Position numbers and translations under genes: made by a program. DNA of 64,000 bases from Pantoea sp. Ap-967 (lineage in GTDB: Bacteria; Pseudomonadota; Gammaproteobacteria; Pseudomonadales; Pseudomonadaceae): positions 1-64,000 of the forward strand of contig NZ_VWXK01000026.1 of NCBI RefSeq assembly GCF_011752565.1. Direction: 5' to 3'. Position 1 is the stretch's first letter, and the number at the start of each line of letters is the position of its first letter. Below, piece by piece: positions 1 through 7,638 of the stretch. The notes under the pieces are model-generated. The model ran no database searches. It worked only from the letters and a program-made list of their open reading frames with translations, and had not been told where the DNA came from.

Positions 1-97
1 GGCCAGAAGCGAATAGCTTCCTCGAACAGGCCTGATACATAGATGCAACCGGGTAACCATGTTCAAAAGCAGCTAGACAATGTTGGCGAGTCCATAC

Positions 98-126
98 ATA
101 GGAGCGGGCTTGCCCCGCGAAGAGGC
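98..126. repeat. REP element, family A (single)
   Basis: Carries the palindromic core GGAGCGGGCTTGCCCCGCGA that recurs at about 16.66, 29.2, 32.7 and 60.6 kb in this window. It lies upstream of the permease gene. Positions 1-97 show no gene that I can support. Confidence 0.8.
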
Positions 127-220
127 CAGCACTGGCAACCGAGCAACCCCAGGATTACCATGTCCACCTTCCAGCGCCGCCCGTTGCCGCGCCCTCCCAG
201 CCCCCTGCCCACCAAACACC

Positions 221-1000
221 ATGCCCTTCGAACTCACCGTAGAACCGCTCACCCTGCTGATCCTGGCCCTGGTCGCCTTCGTCGCCGGTTTCATCGATGC
301 CATCGCCGGTGGCGGCGGCTTGCTCACCACCCCGGCGCTGCTCACCGCCGGCATGCCGCCGCACCTGGTACTGGGCACCAACAAGCTCAGCTCCACCTTC
401 GGCTCGGCCACCGCCGGCTTCACCTACTACAGGCGCAAGCTGTTCCACCCCGCGCAATGGCGCCCGGCCCTGTTCGCCACCCTGCTCGGCGCCGCCATCG
501 GTGCGGTCATCGCGCACTACATGCCCGCCGAGTGGCTGAACAAGATGCTGCCAGTGATCGTCTTTGCCTGTGGCATCTACCTGCTGTTCGGCGGCACGCC
601 CAAGGCGCCACTGGATGCCGATGCGCCGATCAAGAAGAAATGGCAGTTCCCCCAAGGCTTCACCCTGGGCTTCTATGACGGCGTGGCCGGCCCCGGCACC
701 GGCGCGTTCTGGACCGTCAGCACGCTGCTGCTCTACCCCATCGACCTGGTCCGCGCCAGCGGCGTGGCACGCAGCATGAACTTCGTCAGCAACATCGCAG
801 CGCTGACGGTGTTCATCATTTCCGGGCAGGTGGACTACATCGTCGGCCTGTGCATGGGCCTGTCGGTGATGGTCGGCGCCTTCTTCGGCGCACGCACGGC
901 GATCAGCGGCGGCAGCAAGTTCATTCGCCCGGTGTTCATCACCGTGGTACTGGCACTGACCGTGCGCTTAGCGTGGCAGCACTGGTTCGGGCAGGTTTGA
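221..1000 (+). CDS. TSUP (TauE/SafE) family membrane permease
   Basis: A 259-residue integral membrane protein with glycine- and alanine-rich hydrophobic helices. The N-terminal half has the family's repeated small-residue motif (FIDAIAGGGGLLTTPALL, about residues 23-40) and the second half has the matching GFYDGVAGPGTG. TSUP proteins carry sulfite, sulfonates or other small organic anions across the inner membrane; the substrate here cannot be told. I start at 221 because the upstream extension would translate a REP element. The last 37 bases have a degenerate second copy at 2057-2093, beyond the Rhs gene, which suggests that this gene once ended inside the 3' end of nudC. Confidence 0.88.
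   Translation: MPFELTVEPLTLLILALVAFVAGFIDAIAGGGGLLTTPALLTAGMPPHLVLGTNKLSSTFGSATAGFTYYRRKLFHPAQWRPALFATLLGAAIGAVIAHYMPAEWLNKMLPVIVFACGIYLLFGGTPKAPLDADAPIKKKWQFPQGFTLGFYDGVAGPGTGAFWTVSTLLLYPIDLVRASGVARSMNFVSNIAALTVFIISGQVDYIVGLCMGLSVMVGAFFGARTAISGGSKFIRPVFITVVLALTVRLAWQHWFGQV
964..1000. repeat. Direct repeat copy 1 (3' end of permease gene)
   Basis: 37 bases matching 29 of 37 positions with 2057-2093, aligned by eye. It encodes the permease tail RLAWQHWFGQV and stop. Confidence 0.8.
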
Positions 1001-1036
1001 GGCTAGTGACGAGTCCTCCAGCACCCTGCAAATCTA

Positions 1037-1891
1037 TTAAGTTCGACGAATGCGACTCGTATTCTTGGGAACATACGTGTCGGCTACAGCATGTTTGCGC
1101 TGAAGGGGATTTGTAGAAGACTCGAAAACCCCCAACGATCGGTGATCAGATGGGTGGATATTTATAAAATCCTGGTCAGGCGCGTGGATTTTTGTCTTGT
1201 AGGCAAAAACCGGCCTGCCCAAAGTATCGGCAACTGCTTGAGCTGCCCCACTTGATCCTGCTTCGCAAGCGATCAGATACAGGGGTTTATGGGGATCGTC
1301 ACGATAGGCCGGCATGCCTCTTAGCCTAGGTGCGATTTCATCCCGGGCGACCGTCTTGGCAGAGGATGTCTGCCCTCGTTGGTTCATGAGCACCGCACCT
1401 TTACTAGCATTGCCATGGGTGACAAACCCAGCATGCCCACTTTGGAATACCTCTTTGTGAAAAACAGTGGGCGCTGAGGTGTCATTGCCGGGATAAAGGA
1501 CTTGATAGGTATCATCAAATTTTATGGTCTTGCGCAAGAACGAAAATAATAACGGCGCGCGACCAGACGAGTCACGATAATTGATGGGGTCGCCACTACA
1601 ATAGGCATAGGCATTTATTCCGCCGACACCGAACGGACTCAGACGGTCAGGTGATATAAATCTCATCAAGGGGCAGTAATAGCCCCGGTGACCGTTCCCT
1701 AATAGATACAGTGCGTACAATGGATTCCGATGTTGCGCAATGTAATTTAACAACGTCTTGTCTGCGCAGCCATCATTGAAACCATAGGCAGTGTACTCAC
1801 AGAACTCGGGTAAAGGGTTCGCACTGTAATTCAGCACTGAACCCTGATGATCGACACCGAGCAGCCTTATGATGTTCGCGCTGTTGTTCAT
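1037..1891 (-). CDS. Orphan Rhs-repeat-associated core protein with variable C-terminus
   Basis: A protein of about 284 residues. Residues 71-110 carry the Rhs core signature (YYCPLMRFISPDRLSPFG, then GGINAYAYCSGDPINY), which in full Rhs proteins closes the YD-repeat shell just before the toxin tip. No YD-repeat shell precedes it, so this is the short orphan form common in P. putida-type genomes. The roughly 170-residue C-terminus is unlike the core and includes PLYLIACEAGSSGAAQAVAD. That pattern resembles the cysteine-centred strand of caspase-like or C80-type peptidase folds seen in some polymorphic toxins, but this is only a visual resemblance. Base composition is visibly more AT-rich than either flank. 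I chose the ATG at 1891; a GTG at 1921 is possible. No immunity gene is obvious next to it. Confidence 0.75.
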   Translation of the reverse strand: MNNSANIIRLLGVDHQGSVLNYSANPLPEFCEYTAYGFNDGCADKTLLNYIAQHRNPLYALYLLGNGHRGYYCPLMRFISPDRLSPFGVGGINAYAYCSGDPINYRDSSGRAPLLFSFLRKTIKFDDTYQVLYPGNDTSAPTVFHKEVFQSGHAGFVTHGNASKGAVLMNQRGQTSSAKTVARDEIAPRLRGMPAYRDDPHKPLYLIACEAGSSGAAQAVADTLGRPVFAYKTKIHAPDQDFINIHPSDHRSLGVFESSTNPLQRKHAVADTYVPKNTSRIRRT

Positions 1892-2056
1892 AAGTACCCC
1901 GCTATCATCAGCTGAAGGCACAGTAGCGTTCGAGCGCGCCCATCATCAACTGTCAAAAATAACAGTTCCGTGCATCAGCAGGCTTAGATTCGACGTGCGC
2001 GCTACTCGGGGCCGATGCGAAGTAGCCACTGGGGTCATACCCACCGATTGGCAGTT

Positions 2057-2093
2057 TCGCCTAGTGTGGCAACACGGGTTCGGGCAGGCCTAA
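2057..2093. repeat. Direct repeat copy 2 (relic permease 3' end inside nudC 3' end)
   Basis: In the plus frame it still reads RLVWQHGFGQA followed by a stop, echoing the permease C-terminus. On the minus strand the same bases encode the C-terminus of nudC. The two copies bracket the Rhs insert. Confidence 0.78.
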
Positions 2094-2891
2094 GCGCCTG
2101 GCGACGTACAGGTCGATCAAATGCCGGGCAATGGAGCGCCCGGCCGGCAGCGGCGGCAGGTCGTGGACGCTGAACCACTTGGCGTCCTCGATCTCGTCCG
2201 GCTGCATGACGATCTCGCCGCCGGCATACTCGGCGTGGAAGCCCAGCATCATCGAGTGTGGGAACGGCCAGCACTGGCTGCCGACGTACTGGATGTTGCG
2301 CACCTCTACCGCCACTTCCTCGCGCACTTCGCGCACCAGGCAGTCCTCCGCCGACTCGCCCGGCTCGGCGAACCCGGCCAGGGTGCTGTACACGCCCGTG
2401 ACGAAGCGTGGCGAACGGGCCAGCAGAATCTCGTCGCCACGGGTCACCAGCACGATCATGCTTGGGGAAATGCGCGGATAGCTGCGCAGCTCGCAGGGCT
2501 GGCAGTACATCGCCCGCTCCCAGCGGATTTGCGTCATCGCCTGGCCGCAGCTGCCGCAGAAACGGTGCTCGCGGGCCCAGGTGCCGACCTGGGCGGCGTA
2601 GCCCAGTACTTTGTAGGTATCGAAATCGCCTTCAAGCATGAAGGCGCGCAGGCCGCGCCAGCTGCAGCCGGGCACCTCGGCGCTGCTGCGCAGCTCCAGC
2701 AGGAACACCGGCTCGCCGTCGAAGTGGCCGATGCCATGCTCGCACAGCACGTCCAGGCCCTGGCGCTTGAGCCAGTCCCGGGGGAACAGCGCACCGTTGG
2801 CGTCCACCAGGAACCCTTCCGGGCCGCGGGCCACGGCCAGCCCCCCGGTGATCTGTGGGTCGAGTACTGCGGTAGTCCAGCGAGCTGACAT
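2061..2891 (-). CDS. nudC: NADH pyrophosphatase / NAD-capped RNA hydrolase NudC
   Basis: A 276-residue Nudix hydrolase cleaving NAD(H) to NMN(H) and AMP; members of the family also remove NAD caps from RNA. Zinc ligands are the cysteine pairs C112/C115 and C130/C133. The Nudix box spans about 173-193 (GFAEPGES, then REVREEV with R187, E188, E191 and E192). The downstream specificity motif reads SQCWPFPHS (205-213), with Cys where the usual NudC signature has Pro. The length is normal. It lies 36 bp downstream of the isomerase gene on the same strand and is probably co-transcribed. Its 3' end overlaps the relic permease tail. Confidence 0.95.
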   Translation of the reverse strand: MSARWTTAVLDPQITGGLAVARGPEGFLVDANGALFPRDWLKRQGLDVLCEHGIGHFDGEPVFLLELRSSAEVPGCSWRGLRAFMLEGDFDTYKVLGYAAQVGTWAREHRFCGSCGQAMTQIRWERAMYCQPCELRSYPRISPSMIVLVTRGDEILLARSPRFVTGVYSTLAGFAEPGESAEDCLVREVREEVAVEVRNIQYVGSQCWPFPHSMMLGFHAEYAGGEIVMQPDEIEDAKWFSVHDLPPLPAGRSIARHLIDLYVARRLGLPEPVLPH

Positions 2892-2927
2892 GTCGGGGGT
2901 TCCTTTACTGCGCGTCCCCCGGCCAGG

Positions 2928-3740
2928 TCAGTCGGCGAACGTCGGTTTCTGTTTGCTCATGTGCGCCGCCACGGCCACGCGCAGGTCTTCTGACTGCAGC
3001 ATCGCGGCGTTCCAGGTGGCGATGTATTCCAGGCCATCGTCGATGCGATGGTCACGCATGTAGCTGAGCATTTCCTTGGTGCCGGCCACGGCGATCGGCG
3101 ATTTTGCGGCAATCTCGCGGGCAATGGCAAAAACCCCGTCGAGCAGCGCGGCCTGATCATCATAGACGCGGTTCACCAGGCCGATACGCAGGGCCTCGTC
3201 GGCGTCCACGTTGCGCCCGGTGAAGGCCAGCTCTCGCATCATGCCGTCCCCGATGATACGTGGCAAACGTTGCAGGGTGCCGACATCGGCGGCCATGCCC
3301 ATGTCGATTTCCTTGATCGAAAACTGCGCGTCGCGGCTGCTGTAGCGCATGTCGCAGGCCGAAACCAGGTCGATGGCGCCGCCGATGCAATACCCCTGGA
3401 TCGCCGCCAGTACCGGCTTGCGGCAGTTGTCCACGGCATTGAAGGAGGCCTGCAGGCGCAGGATGGTACGGCGCAGCAGGCGCGCATTGCGCCCCACGTC
3501 CTTGCCCATCTGCCCAGCCAGCCCGGCCAGCATCATCAGGTCGATCCCGGAGGAGAAGTGCTTGCCGGCGCCGCTGATCACTACCGCACGCACCGCATCG
3601 GTGTCGTCGATCCATTGGAAGATATCGACGATCTCGTCCCAGAAGGCCGCGTTCATGGCGTTGATCTTTTCCGGGCGGTTGATCTGCACATGGGCGATGC
3701 TATCGGTCAGTTCGACCTTGAACGCGCTGTACTCGGTCAC
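2928..3740 (-). CDS. Crotonase-fold enoyl-CoA hydratase/isomerase, ECH1-like dienoyl-CoA isomerase
   Basis: About 270 residues of the crotonase superfamily. The oxyanion-hole segments are GKHFSSGIDL and IQGYCIGGAIDLVSACD. The stretch KEIDMGMAADVGTLQRLP matches the delta3,5-delta2,4-dienoyl-CoA isomerase (ECH1) subgroup, whose acidic active-site residues lie here. The likely role is isomerising dienoyl-CoA intermediates when unsaturated fatty acids are degraded; this is inferred from the motif. I place the start at the GTG at 3740, about 9 nt after a GGAG. The upstream GTG at 3749 overlaps that ribosome-binding site. Divergent from the RibD-like gene and upstream of nudC. Confidence 0.87.
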   Translation of the reverse strand: MTEYSAFKVELTDSIAHVQINRPEKINAMNAAFWDEIVDIFQWIDDTDAVRAVVISGAGKHFSSGIDLMMLAGLAGQMGKDVGRNARLLRRTILRLQASFNAVDNCRKPVLAAIQGYCIGGAIDLVSACDMRYSSRDAQFSIKEIDMGMAADVGTLQRLPRIIGDGMMRELAFTGRNVDADEALRIGLVNRVYDDQAALLDGVFAIAREIAAKSPIAVAGTKEMLSYMRDHRIDDGLEYIATWNAAMLQSEDLRVAVAAHMSKQKPTFAD

Positions 3741-3901
3741 GGGCGGCACTCCTGCAGGGGTTGAGGTTCACTGCGCGGATGGTAACCCAGCAGCGTGACC
3801 GCGCTTGTGCCAAAAACGGGACTGCACGCCCTGTCGAAAATGCCACGCGCCATTCGACCAGTGATGAGTCCTCGACACTGCCCTGTAACAGGAGAAGCCC
3901 C

Positions 3902-4531
3902 ATGCGCAAACTTATCGTAGCCGCCTTCACCAGCCTCGACGGGGTCATGCAAGCCCCCGGCGGGCCCCAGGAAGACACCAGCGGCGGCTTTACCTTTGGT
4001 GGTTGGATGGTGCCTTACGCCGAAGAGGTGTTTGGCCAGGCCATGCAGGCATTGTTCAGCCAGCCCTTCGAACTGCTGCTGGGCCGGCGTACGTACGACA
4101 TCTTCGCCGGCTACTGGCCGAGGGTTAAGGACGACACCGAGGAGTTTTCCATCGCCAACCTGTTCAACAGCGTGCCCAAGCATGTGGCAACCCACCACCC
4201 TGCCAGCCTCGGGTGGCGCAACAGCCATGGCCTGGGGGCGGATGTCGTGGCGGCGGTGCGGGCGCTCAAGCAACAGCAAGGCGCCGACCTGCTGACCCAG
4301 GGCAGCGCCAACCTGGTTCAGCAGTTGCTGGCGGCGGGGCTGGTGGATGAGTTGCAGTTGCTGATGAACCCGGTGCTGCTGGGGCGTGGCAAACGCTTGT
4401 TCGCCGATGACGCTGCGCCTGGCGCGTTCACGTTGCAGCATTCGCAGGTTACGCCCAAGGGCGTGATCATTGCCCGATTCGTGCGAACCGGGGATGTGCA
4501 AACCGGGTCGTTCGATTTGCCGCCTTCGTAG
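3902..4531 (+). CDS. Dihydrofolate reductase family protein (RibD C-terminal type)
   Basis: 209 residues beginning MRKLIVAAFTSLDGVMQAPG, the classic opening of the RibD_C/DHFR-like family. Later family hallmarks are LLGRRTYDIFAGYWP and a C-terminal NPVLLGRGKRLF. Members are NADPH-dependent reductases related to the riboflavin enzyme RibD, but stand-alone copies like this are mostly uncharacterised and it is not in a rib operon. The start is set by AGGAGA shortly before the ATG. Confidence 0.88.
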   Translation: MRKLIVAAFTSLDGVMQAPGGPQEDTSGGFTFGGWMVPYAEEVFGQAMQALFSQPFELLLGRRTYDIFAGYWPRVKDDTEEFSIANLFNSVPKHVATHHPASLGWRNSHGLGADVVAAVRALKQQQGADLLTQGSANLVQQLLAAGLVDELQLLMNPVLLGRGKRLFADDAAPGAFTLQHSQVTPKGVIIARFVRTGDVQTGSFDLPPS

Positions 4532-4570
4532 GGGCGCAGCTCGCGATGCGCCGCGCAAGCGGCGCTCGAT
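4528..4570. repeat. REP-like element, family B (single)
   Basis: Contains GCGCAGCTCGCGATGCGCCG followed by a CGC-rich inverted segment, matching the family B elements at 6.3, 38.4 and 48.6 kb. It begins at the stop codon of the RibD-like gene. Confidence 0.6.
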
Positions 4571-4643
4571 CCCAATACAACTTTCCCCTCCCCCAAGCAT
4601 CAAATCCTGTGTAAGCCCCACATCCGCCCACAGGAGACTCCCC

Positions 4644-5207
4644 ATGGCGATGCGCAAGGCCCTGACGCTTTCCTGCATGACCCTGGCCCTGCTGGGCTGC
4701 GCCGGCTCCAGCGACGAGCACCGCGCGCCGCCCAGCACCCAGCAAGTCGACCTGCAACGCTACCAGGGCACCTGGTACGAACTGGCGCGCCTGCCGATGT
4801 TCTTCCAGCGTAACTGCGTACAGTCCGAAGCCCACTACGGACTGCGCGAAGACGGCCGCATCGATGTGACCAACCGCTGCCGGGAAAAGGACGGCGAATG
4901 GAACGAAGCCCGCGGCATCGCCGAACCCCAGGTGGCCGGCAAGACCGACAAGCTCTGGGTACGCTTCGACAACTGGTTCAGCCGCCTGGCCCCAGGCCTG
5001 ACCAAGGGCGACTACTGGGTGCTGTACCACGACAAGGACTACCGCGTGGCGCTGGTCGGGCACCCCAACCGCGAATACCTGTGGCTGCTGTCGCGCACCC
5101 CGGCGATCACCGACCAAACCCGCGAACAACTGCTGGCCATTGCCCACAAGCAGGGTTACGACACGCAGAAACTGATCTGGCGCCAGGGCGACAACACCCA
5201 GCCGTGA
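4644..5207 (+). CDS. Outer-membrane lipocalin lipoprotein (Blc-like)
   Basis: 187 residues. A signal peptide ends in a lipobox (LALLGC, Cys19), so the mature protein should be a lipid-anchored periplasmic or outer-membrane lipoprotein. The lipocalin signature GTWYELARLP lies at about 42-51 and a second conserved strand reads GDYWVLYHD. Bacterial Blc-type lipocalins bind lysophospholipids or fatty acids and are linked to envelope stress. CAGGAG precedes the chosen ATG. The RNase Z gene follows after 60 bp and may share a transcript. Confidence 0.92.
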   Translation: MAMRKALTLSCMTLALLGCAGSSDEHRAPPSTQQVDLQRYQGTWYELARLPMFFQRNCVQSEAHYGLREDGRIDVTNRCREKDGEWNEARGIAEPQVAGKTDKLWVRFDNWFSRLAPGLTKGDYWVLYHDKDYRVALVGHPNREYLWLLSRTPAITDQTREQLLAIAHKQGYDTQKLIWRQGDNTQP

Positions 5208-5267
5208 CCGTCGACGCCCTGCTGCAATCCGGCTAAGGTGTCGCTCCCTCACGCATGGAGCGAAACA

Positions 5268-6230
5268 GTGGACCTGCAGTTTCTGGGCACCTCTTCCGGG
5301 GTGCCCACCAAAGCCCGTAACGTCAGCGCCACGGCGGTGATCGAAGCCAGTGGCCGCCACTGGTACCTGGTGGATTGCGGCGAAGGCACCCAGCACCAAT
5401 TGCTGCGCACCTCGCTGTCGGTGCGCGACCTGCGCGGCATCTTCATCACCCACGTGCATGGCGACCATTGCTTCGGCCTGCCCGGCCTGCTGGCCAGCGC
5501 CGGCATGAGCGGGCGCACCGAGCCACTCGACCTGATTCTGCCCGCCGCCCTGCATGACTGGGTACGCCTGAGCCTGGAGTCCAGCGCCAGCTACCTGCCG
5601 TTCGAACTGCGCCTGCTCAGCGTCGAAGGCCTGCAGCACTGGCATAGCGAGCAGGTTCAGGTCAGCACCGTGCAGCTGTCGCATCGGGTGCCGAGCGTTG
5701 GCTTCGTGTTCAGCGAACTCAACCCCGAGCCGCGCCTGGACATTGCCCGGCTGGAGGCAGAAGGTATTCCGCGCGGGCCACTGTGGGGTGAGCTGGCCAA
5801 GGGCATCTCGGTCGAGCATGCCGGCCGGGCCCTCGACGCCCGGGTTTACCTGAAGGCTTCGCGCCCGCCGCGGCGGGTGATCGTCTGCGGCGACAACGAC
5901 AACCCAGCGCTGCTGGCTGAGGTTGCTCAGGGCGCGGATGTGCTGGTGCATGAAGCGACCTTCACCCAGCCGATCGTCGAGCGCAGCGGCAATGCGTTTG
6001 GCCACAGCACCGCGGCGGCAGTGGCGCAGTTTGCGCAAACGGCAGGGGTGCGCAACCTGGTGCTGACGCATTTCAGTGCGCGTTACCAGGGCGATTCACG
6101 GCGCAGCCCGAGCATTGATGACGTGCGCGAGGAGGCTCAAGCCCATTACAGCGGGCACCTGACCTTGGCGCAGGACCTGCAGCGGTATCATGTTGGGCGT
6201 GATGGGGTTTTGGAGTGTGTTTCGGGCTGA
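5268..6230 (+). CDS. rnz: Ribonuclease Z (tRNA 3' processing)
   Basis: 320 residues of the metallo-beta-lactamase fold with the zinc motif HVHGDH at 62-67, a preceding GTSSGVPT loop, a later LVHEATF and a C-terminal THFSARY that supplies another ligand. RNase Z cuts tRNA precursors after the discriminator base. The length fits the short (RNase ZS) form. A GTG start at 5268 gives the canonical N-terminus VDLQFLGTSSG and follows a GGAG; the in-frame ATG at 5238 would add ten unconserved residues. Confidence 0.93.
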   Translation: MDLQFLGTSSGVPTKARNVSATAVIEASGRHWYLVDCGEGTQHQLLRTSLSVRDLRGIFITHVHGDHCFGLPGLLASAGMSGRTEPLDLILPAALHDWVRLSLESSASYLPFELRLLSVEGLQHWHSEQVQVSTVQLSHRVPSVGFVFSELNPEPRLDIARLEAEGIPRGPLWGELAKGISVEHAGRALDARVYLKASRPPRRVIVCGDNDNPALLAEVAQGADVLVHEATFTQPIVERSGNAFGHSTAAAVAQFAQTAGVRNLVLTHFSARYQGDSRRSPSIDDVREEAQAHYSGHLTLAQDLQRYHVGRDGVLECVSG

Positions 6231-6252
6231 GCGCGTGAGGCGCCGCTTGGCG

Positions 6253-6326
6253 GCGCATCGCGAGCTTCGCTCGCTCCTACATGGGCAAATCCGTCCCGGT
6301 AGGAGCGAGCGCAGCTCGCGATGCGC
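6253..6326. repeat. Inverted pair of REP elements, family B
   Basis: Two 28-nt arms (6253-6280 and 6299-6326) are inverted repeats of each other, differing only near the loop of each element. They lie between the convergent ends of rnz and the carbamoylase gene and could fold into a strong hairpin. Confidence 0.85.
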
Positions 6327-6343
6327 TGCGCCAGCAGTGCCTG

Positions 6344-7627
6344 CTACGCCGCCAACCGTCCGCTGGCGATCGCCTCCGAAGCCGCCAGCATGGCCCGCAG
6401 CAACACCGCACAGCCCGCCGCCAGGTCCTCGGGCGTGGCGTTCTCGATTTCGTTATGGCTGATGCCATTCTCGCACGGCACGAAGATCATCCCCGCCGGC
6501 CCAAGCTCGGCAAGGAAGATCGCGTCATGCCCTGCCCCACTGACGATGTCCATATGCGGCAAACCCAACGCCCGCGCCGACTCGCGCACCGCATCGACGC
6601 AGCCACGGTCGAAGTACAACGCCGGGAAATCCGCCGTCGGCACCAGCTCATGGCTGAGCCCATGCTTGGCGCAGGTCGCTTCGATTACCTCACGCACCTG
6701 GGCAATCATCGCATCCAACCGCTCACCTTCAAGGTGACGGAAATCCAGGGTCATGCGCACTTCACCCGGAATCACGTTACGTGAGCCGGGGTAAGCCTGC
6801 AGGCAACCGACCGTGCCGCAGGCATGGGGCTGATGGCCCAAGGCCGCGCGGTTGACCGCCTCCACCACCGCGGCAGCACCCACCAAGGCGTCCTTGCGCA
6901 GGTGCATCGGGGTTGGGCCGGCGTGGGCTTCAACCCCGCGCAGGGTCAGGTCGAACCACTTCTGGCCCAGCGCGCCAAGCACCACGCCGATGGTCTTGGC
7001 CTGGTCTTCAAGAATCGGCCCTTGCTCGATATGGGCCTCGAAATAGGCACCTACCGGGTGGCCGAGCACCGCCCGCGATCCCGCGTAACCAATGGCATTC
7101 AACGCCTCGCCCACCGTGGTGCCCTGGGCATCGCGCTTGGCCAACGTCTCTTGCAGGGTGAACTTGCCGGCAAACACCCCCGACCCCATCATGCACGGGG
7201 CGAAGCGCGAGCCTTCCTCGTTGGTCCACACCACCACCTCAAGCGGCGCCTCGGTTTCGATGCCCAGGTCATTCAGGGTGCGCAGCACCTCCAGCCCGGC
7301 CATCACGCCAAAGCAGCCATCGAACTTGCCACCGGTGGGCTGGGTATCGATATGGCTGCCGGTCATCACCGGCGGCAGCTTGGGGTTGCGCCCCGGGCGG
7401 CGGGCGAAGATGTTGCCCACCGCATCGACGCTGACGCTGCAGCCTGCCGCCTCGCTCCACTGCACGAACAGGTCGCGGGCCTGGCGGTCGAGGTCGGTCA
7501 GGGCCAGGCGGCACACGCCGCCCTTGGCCGTGGCGCCCAGGCGCGCCAGGTCCATCAGCGACTGCCACAGGCGTTCACTGTCGACGTGGCGGTCACTCGA
7601 TTGCAGCACATGCTTGGCTTGGCTCAT
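6344..7627 (-). CDS. Zn-dependent amidohydrolase, N-carbamoyl-beta-alanine / N-carbamoyl amino acid hydrolase type
   Basis: 427 residues of the M20-like hydantoinase/carbamoylase family. Visible metal ligands are H92 and D103 (TGSHIDTQPTGGKFDG), the Glu pair at 137-138 (TNEEGSRFAP), H199 (EAHIEQGP) and a C-terminal His in GISHNEIE. The expected reaction is hydrolysis of N-carbamoyl-beta-alanine, or a related carbamoyl amino acid, to the amino acid, CO2 and ammonia, the last step of reductive pyrimidine breakdown. It lies 11 bp after the NCS1 transporter gene and is divergent from the hydantoinase-preTA genes. Allantoate amidohydrolases are close relatives, so substrate rests on context. The ATG at 7627 was chosen; the upstream extension overlaps the transporter. 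Confidence 0.9.
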   Translation of the reverse strand: MSQAKHVLQSSDRHVDSERLWQSLMDLARLGATAKGGVCRLALTDLDRQARDLFVQWSEAAGCSVSVDAVGNIFARRPGRNPKLPPVMTGSHIDTQPTGGKFDGCFGVMAGLEVLRTLNDLGIETEAPLEVVVWTNEEGSRFAPCMMGSGVFAGKFTLQETLAKRDAQGTTVGEALNAIGYAGSRAVLGHPVGAYFEAHIEQGPILEDQAKTIGVVLGALGQKWFDLTLRGVEAHAGPTPMHLRKDALVGAAAVVEAVNRAALGHQPHACGTVGCLQAYPGSRNVIPGEVRMTLDFRHLEGERLDAMIAQVREVIEATCAKHGLSHELVPTADFPALYFDRGCVDAVRESARALGLPHMDIVSGAGHDAIFLAELGPAGMIFVPCENGISHNEIENATPEDLAAGCAVLLRAMLAASEAIASGRLAA

Positions 7628-7638
7628 GGTGTTTCTCC

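Noticed and set aside
43..678. A plus-strand 211-codon frame at the left edge
   Set aside because: It overlaps the permease gene in another frame, is rich in Arg, His and Pro and has no family resemblance.
1869..2093. A 74-codon plus frame ending in a permease-like tail
   Set aside because: Only the last dozen codons resemble the permease; the rest is antisense to the Rhs and nudC ends. Treated as a relic, not a gene.
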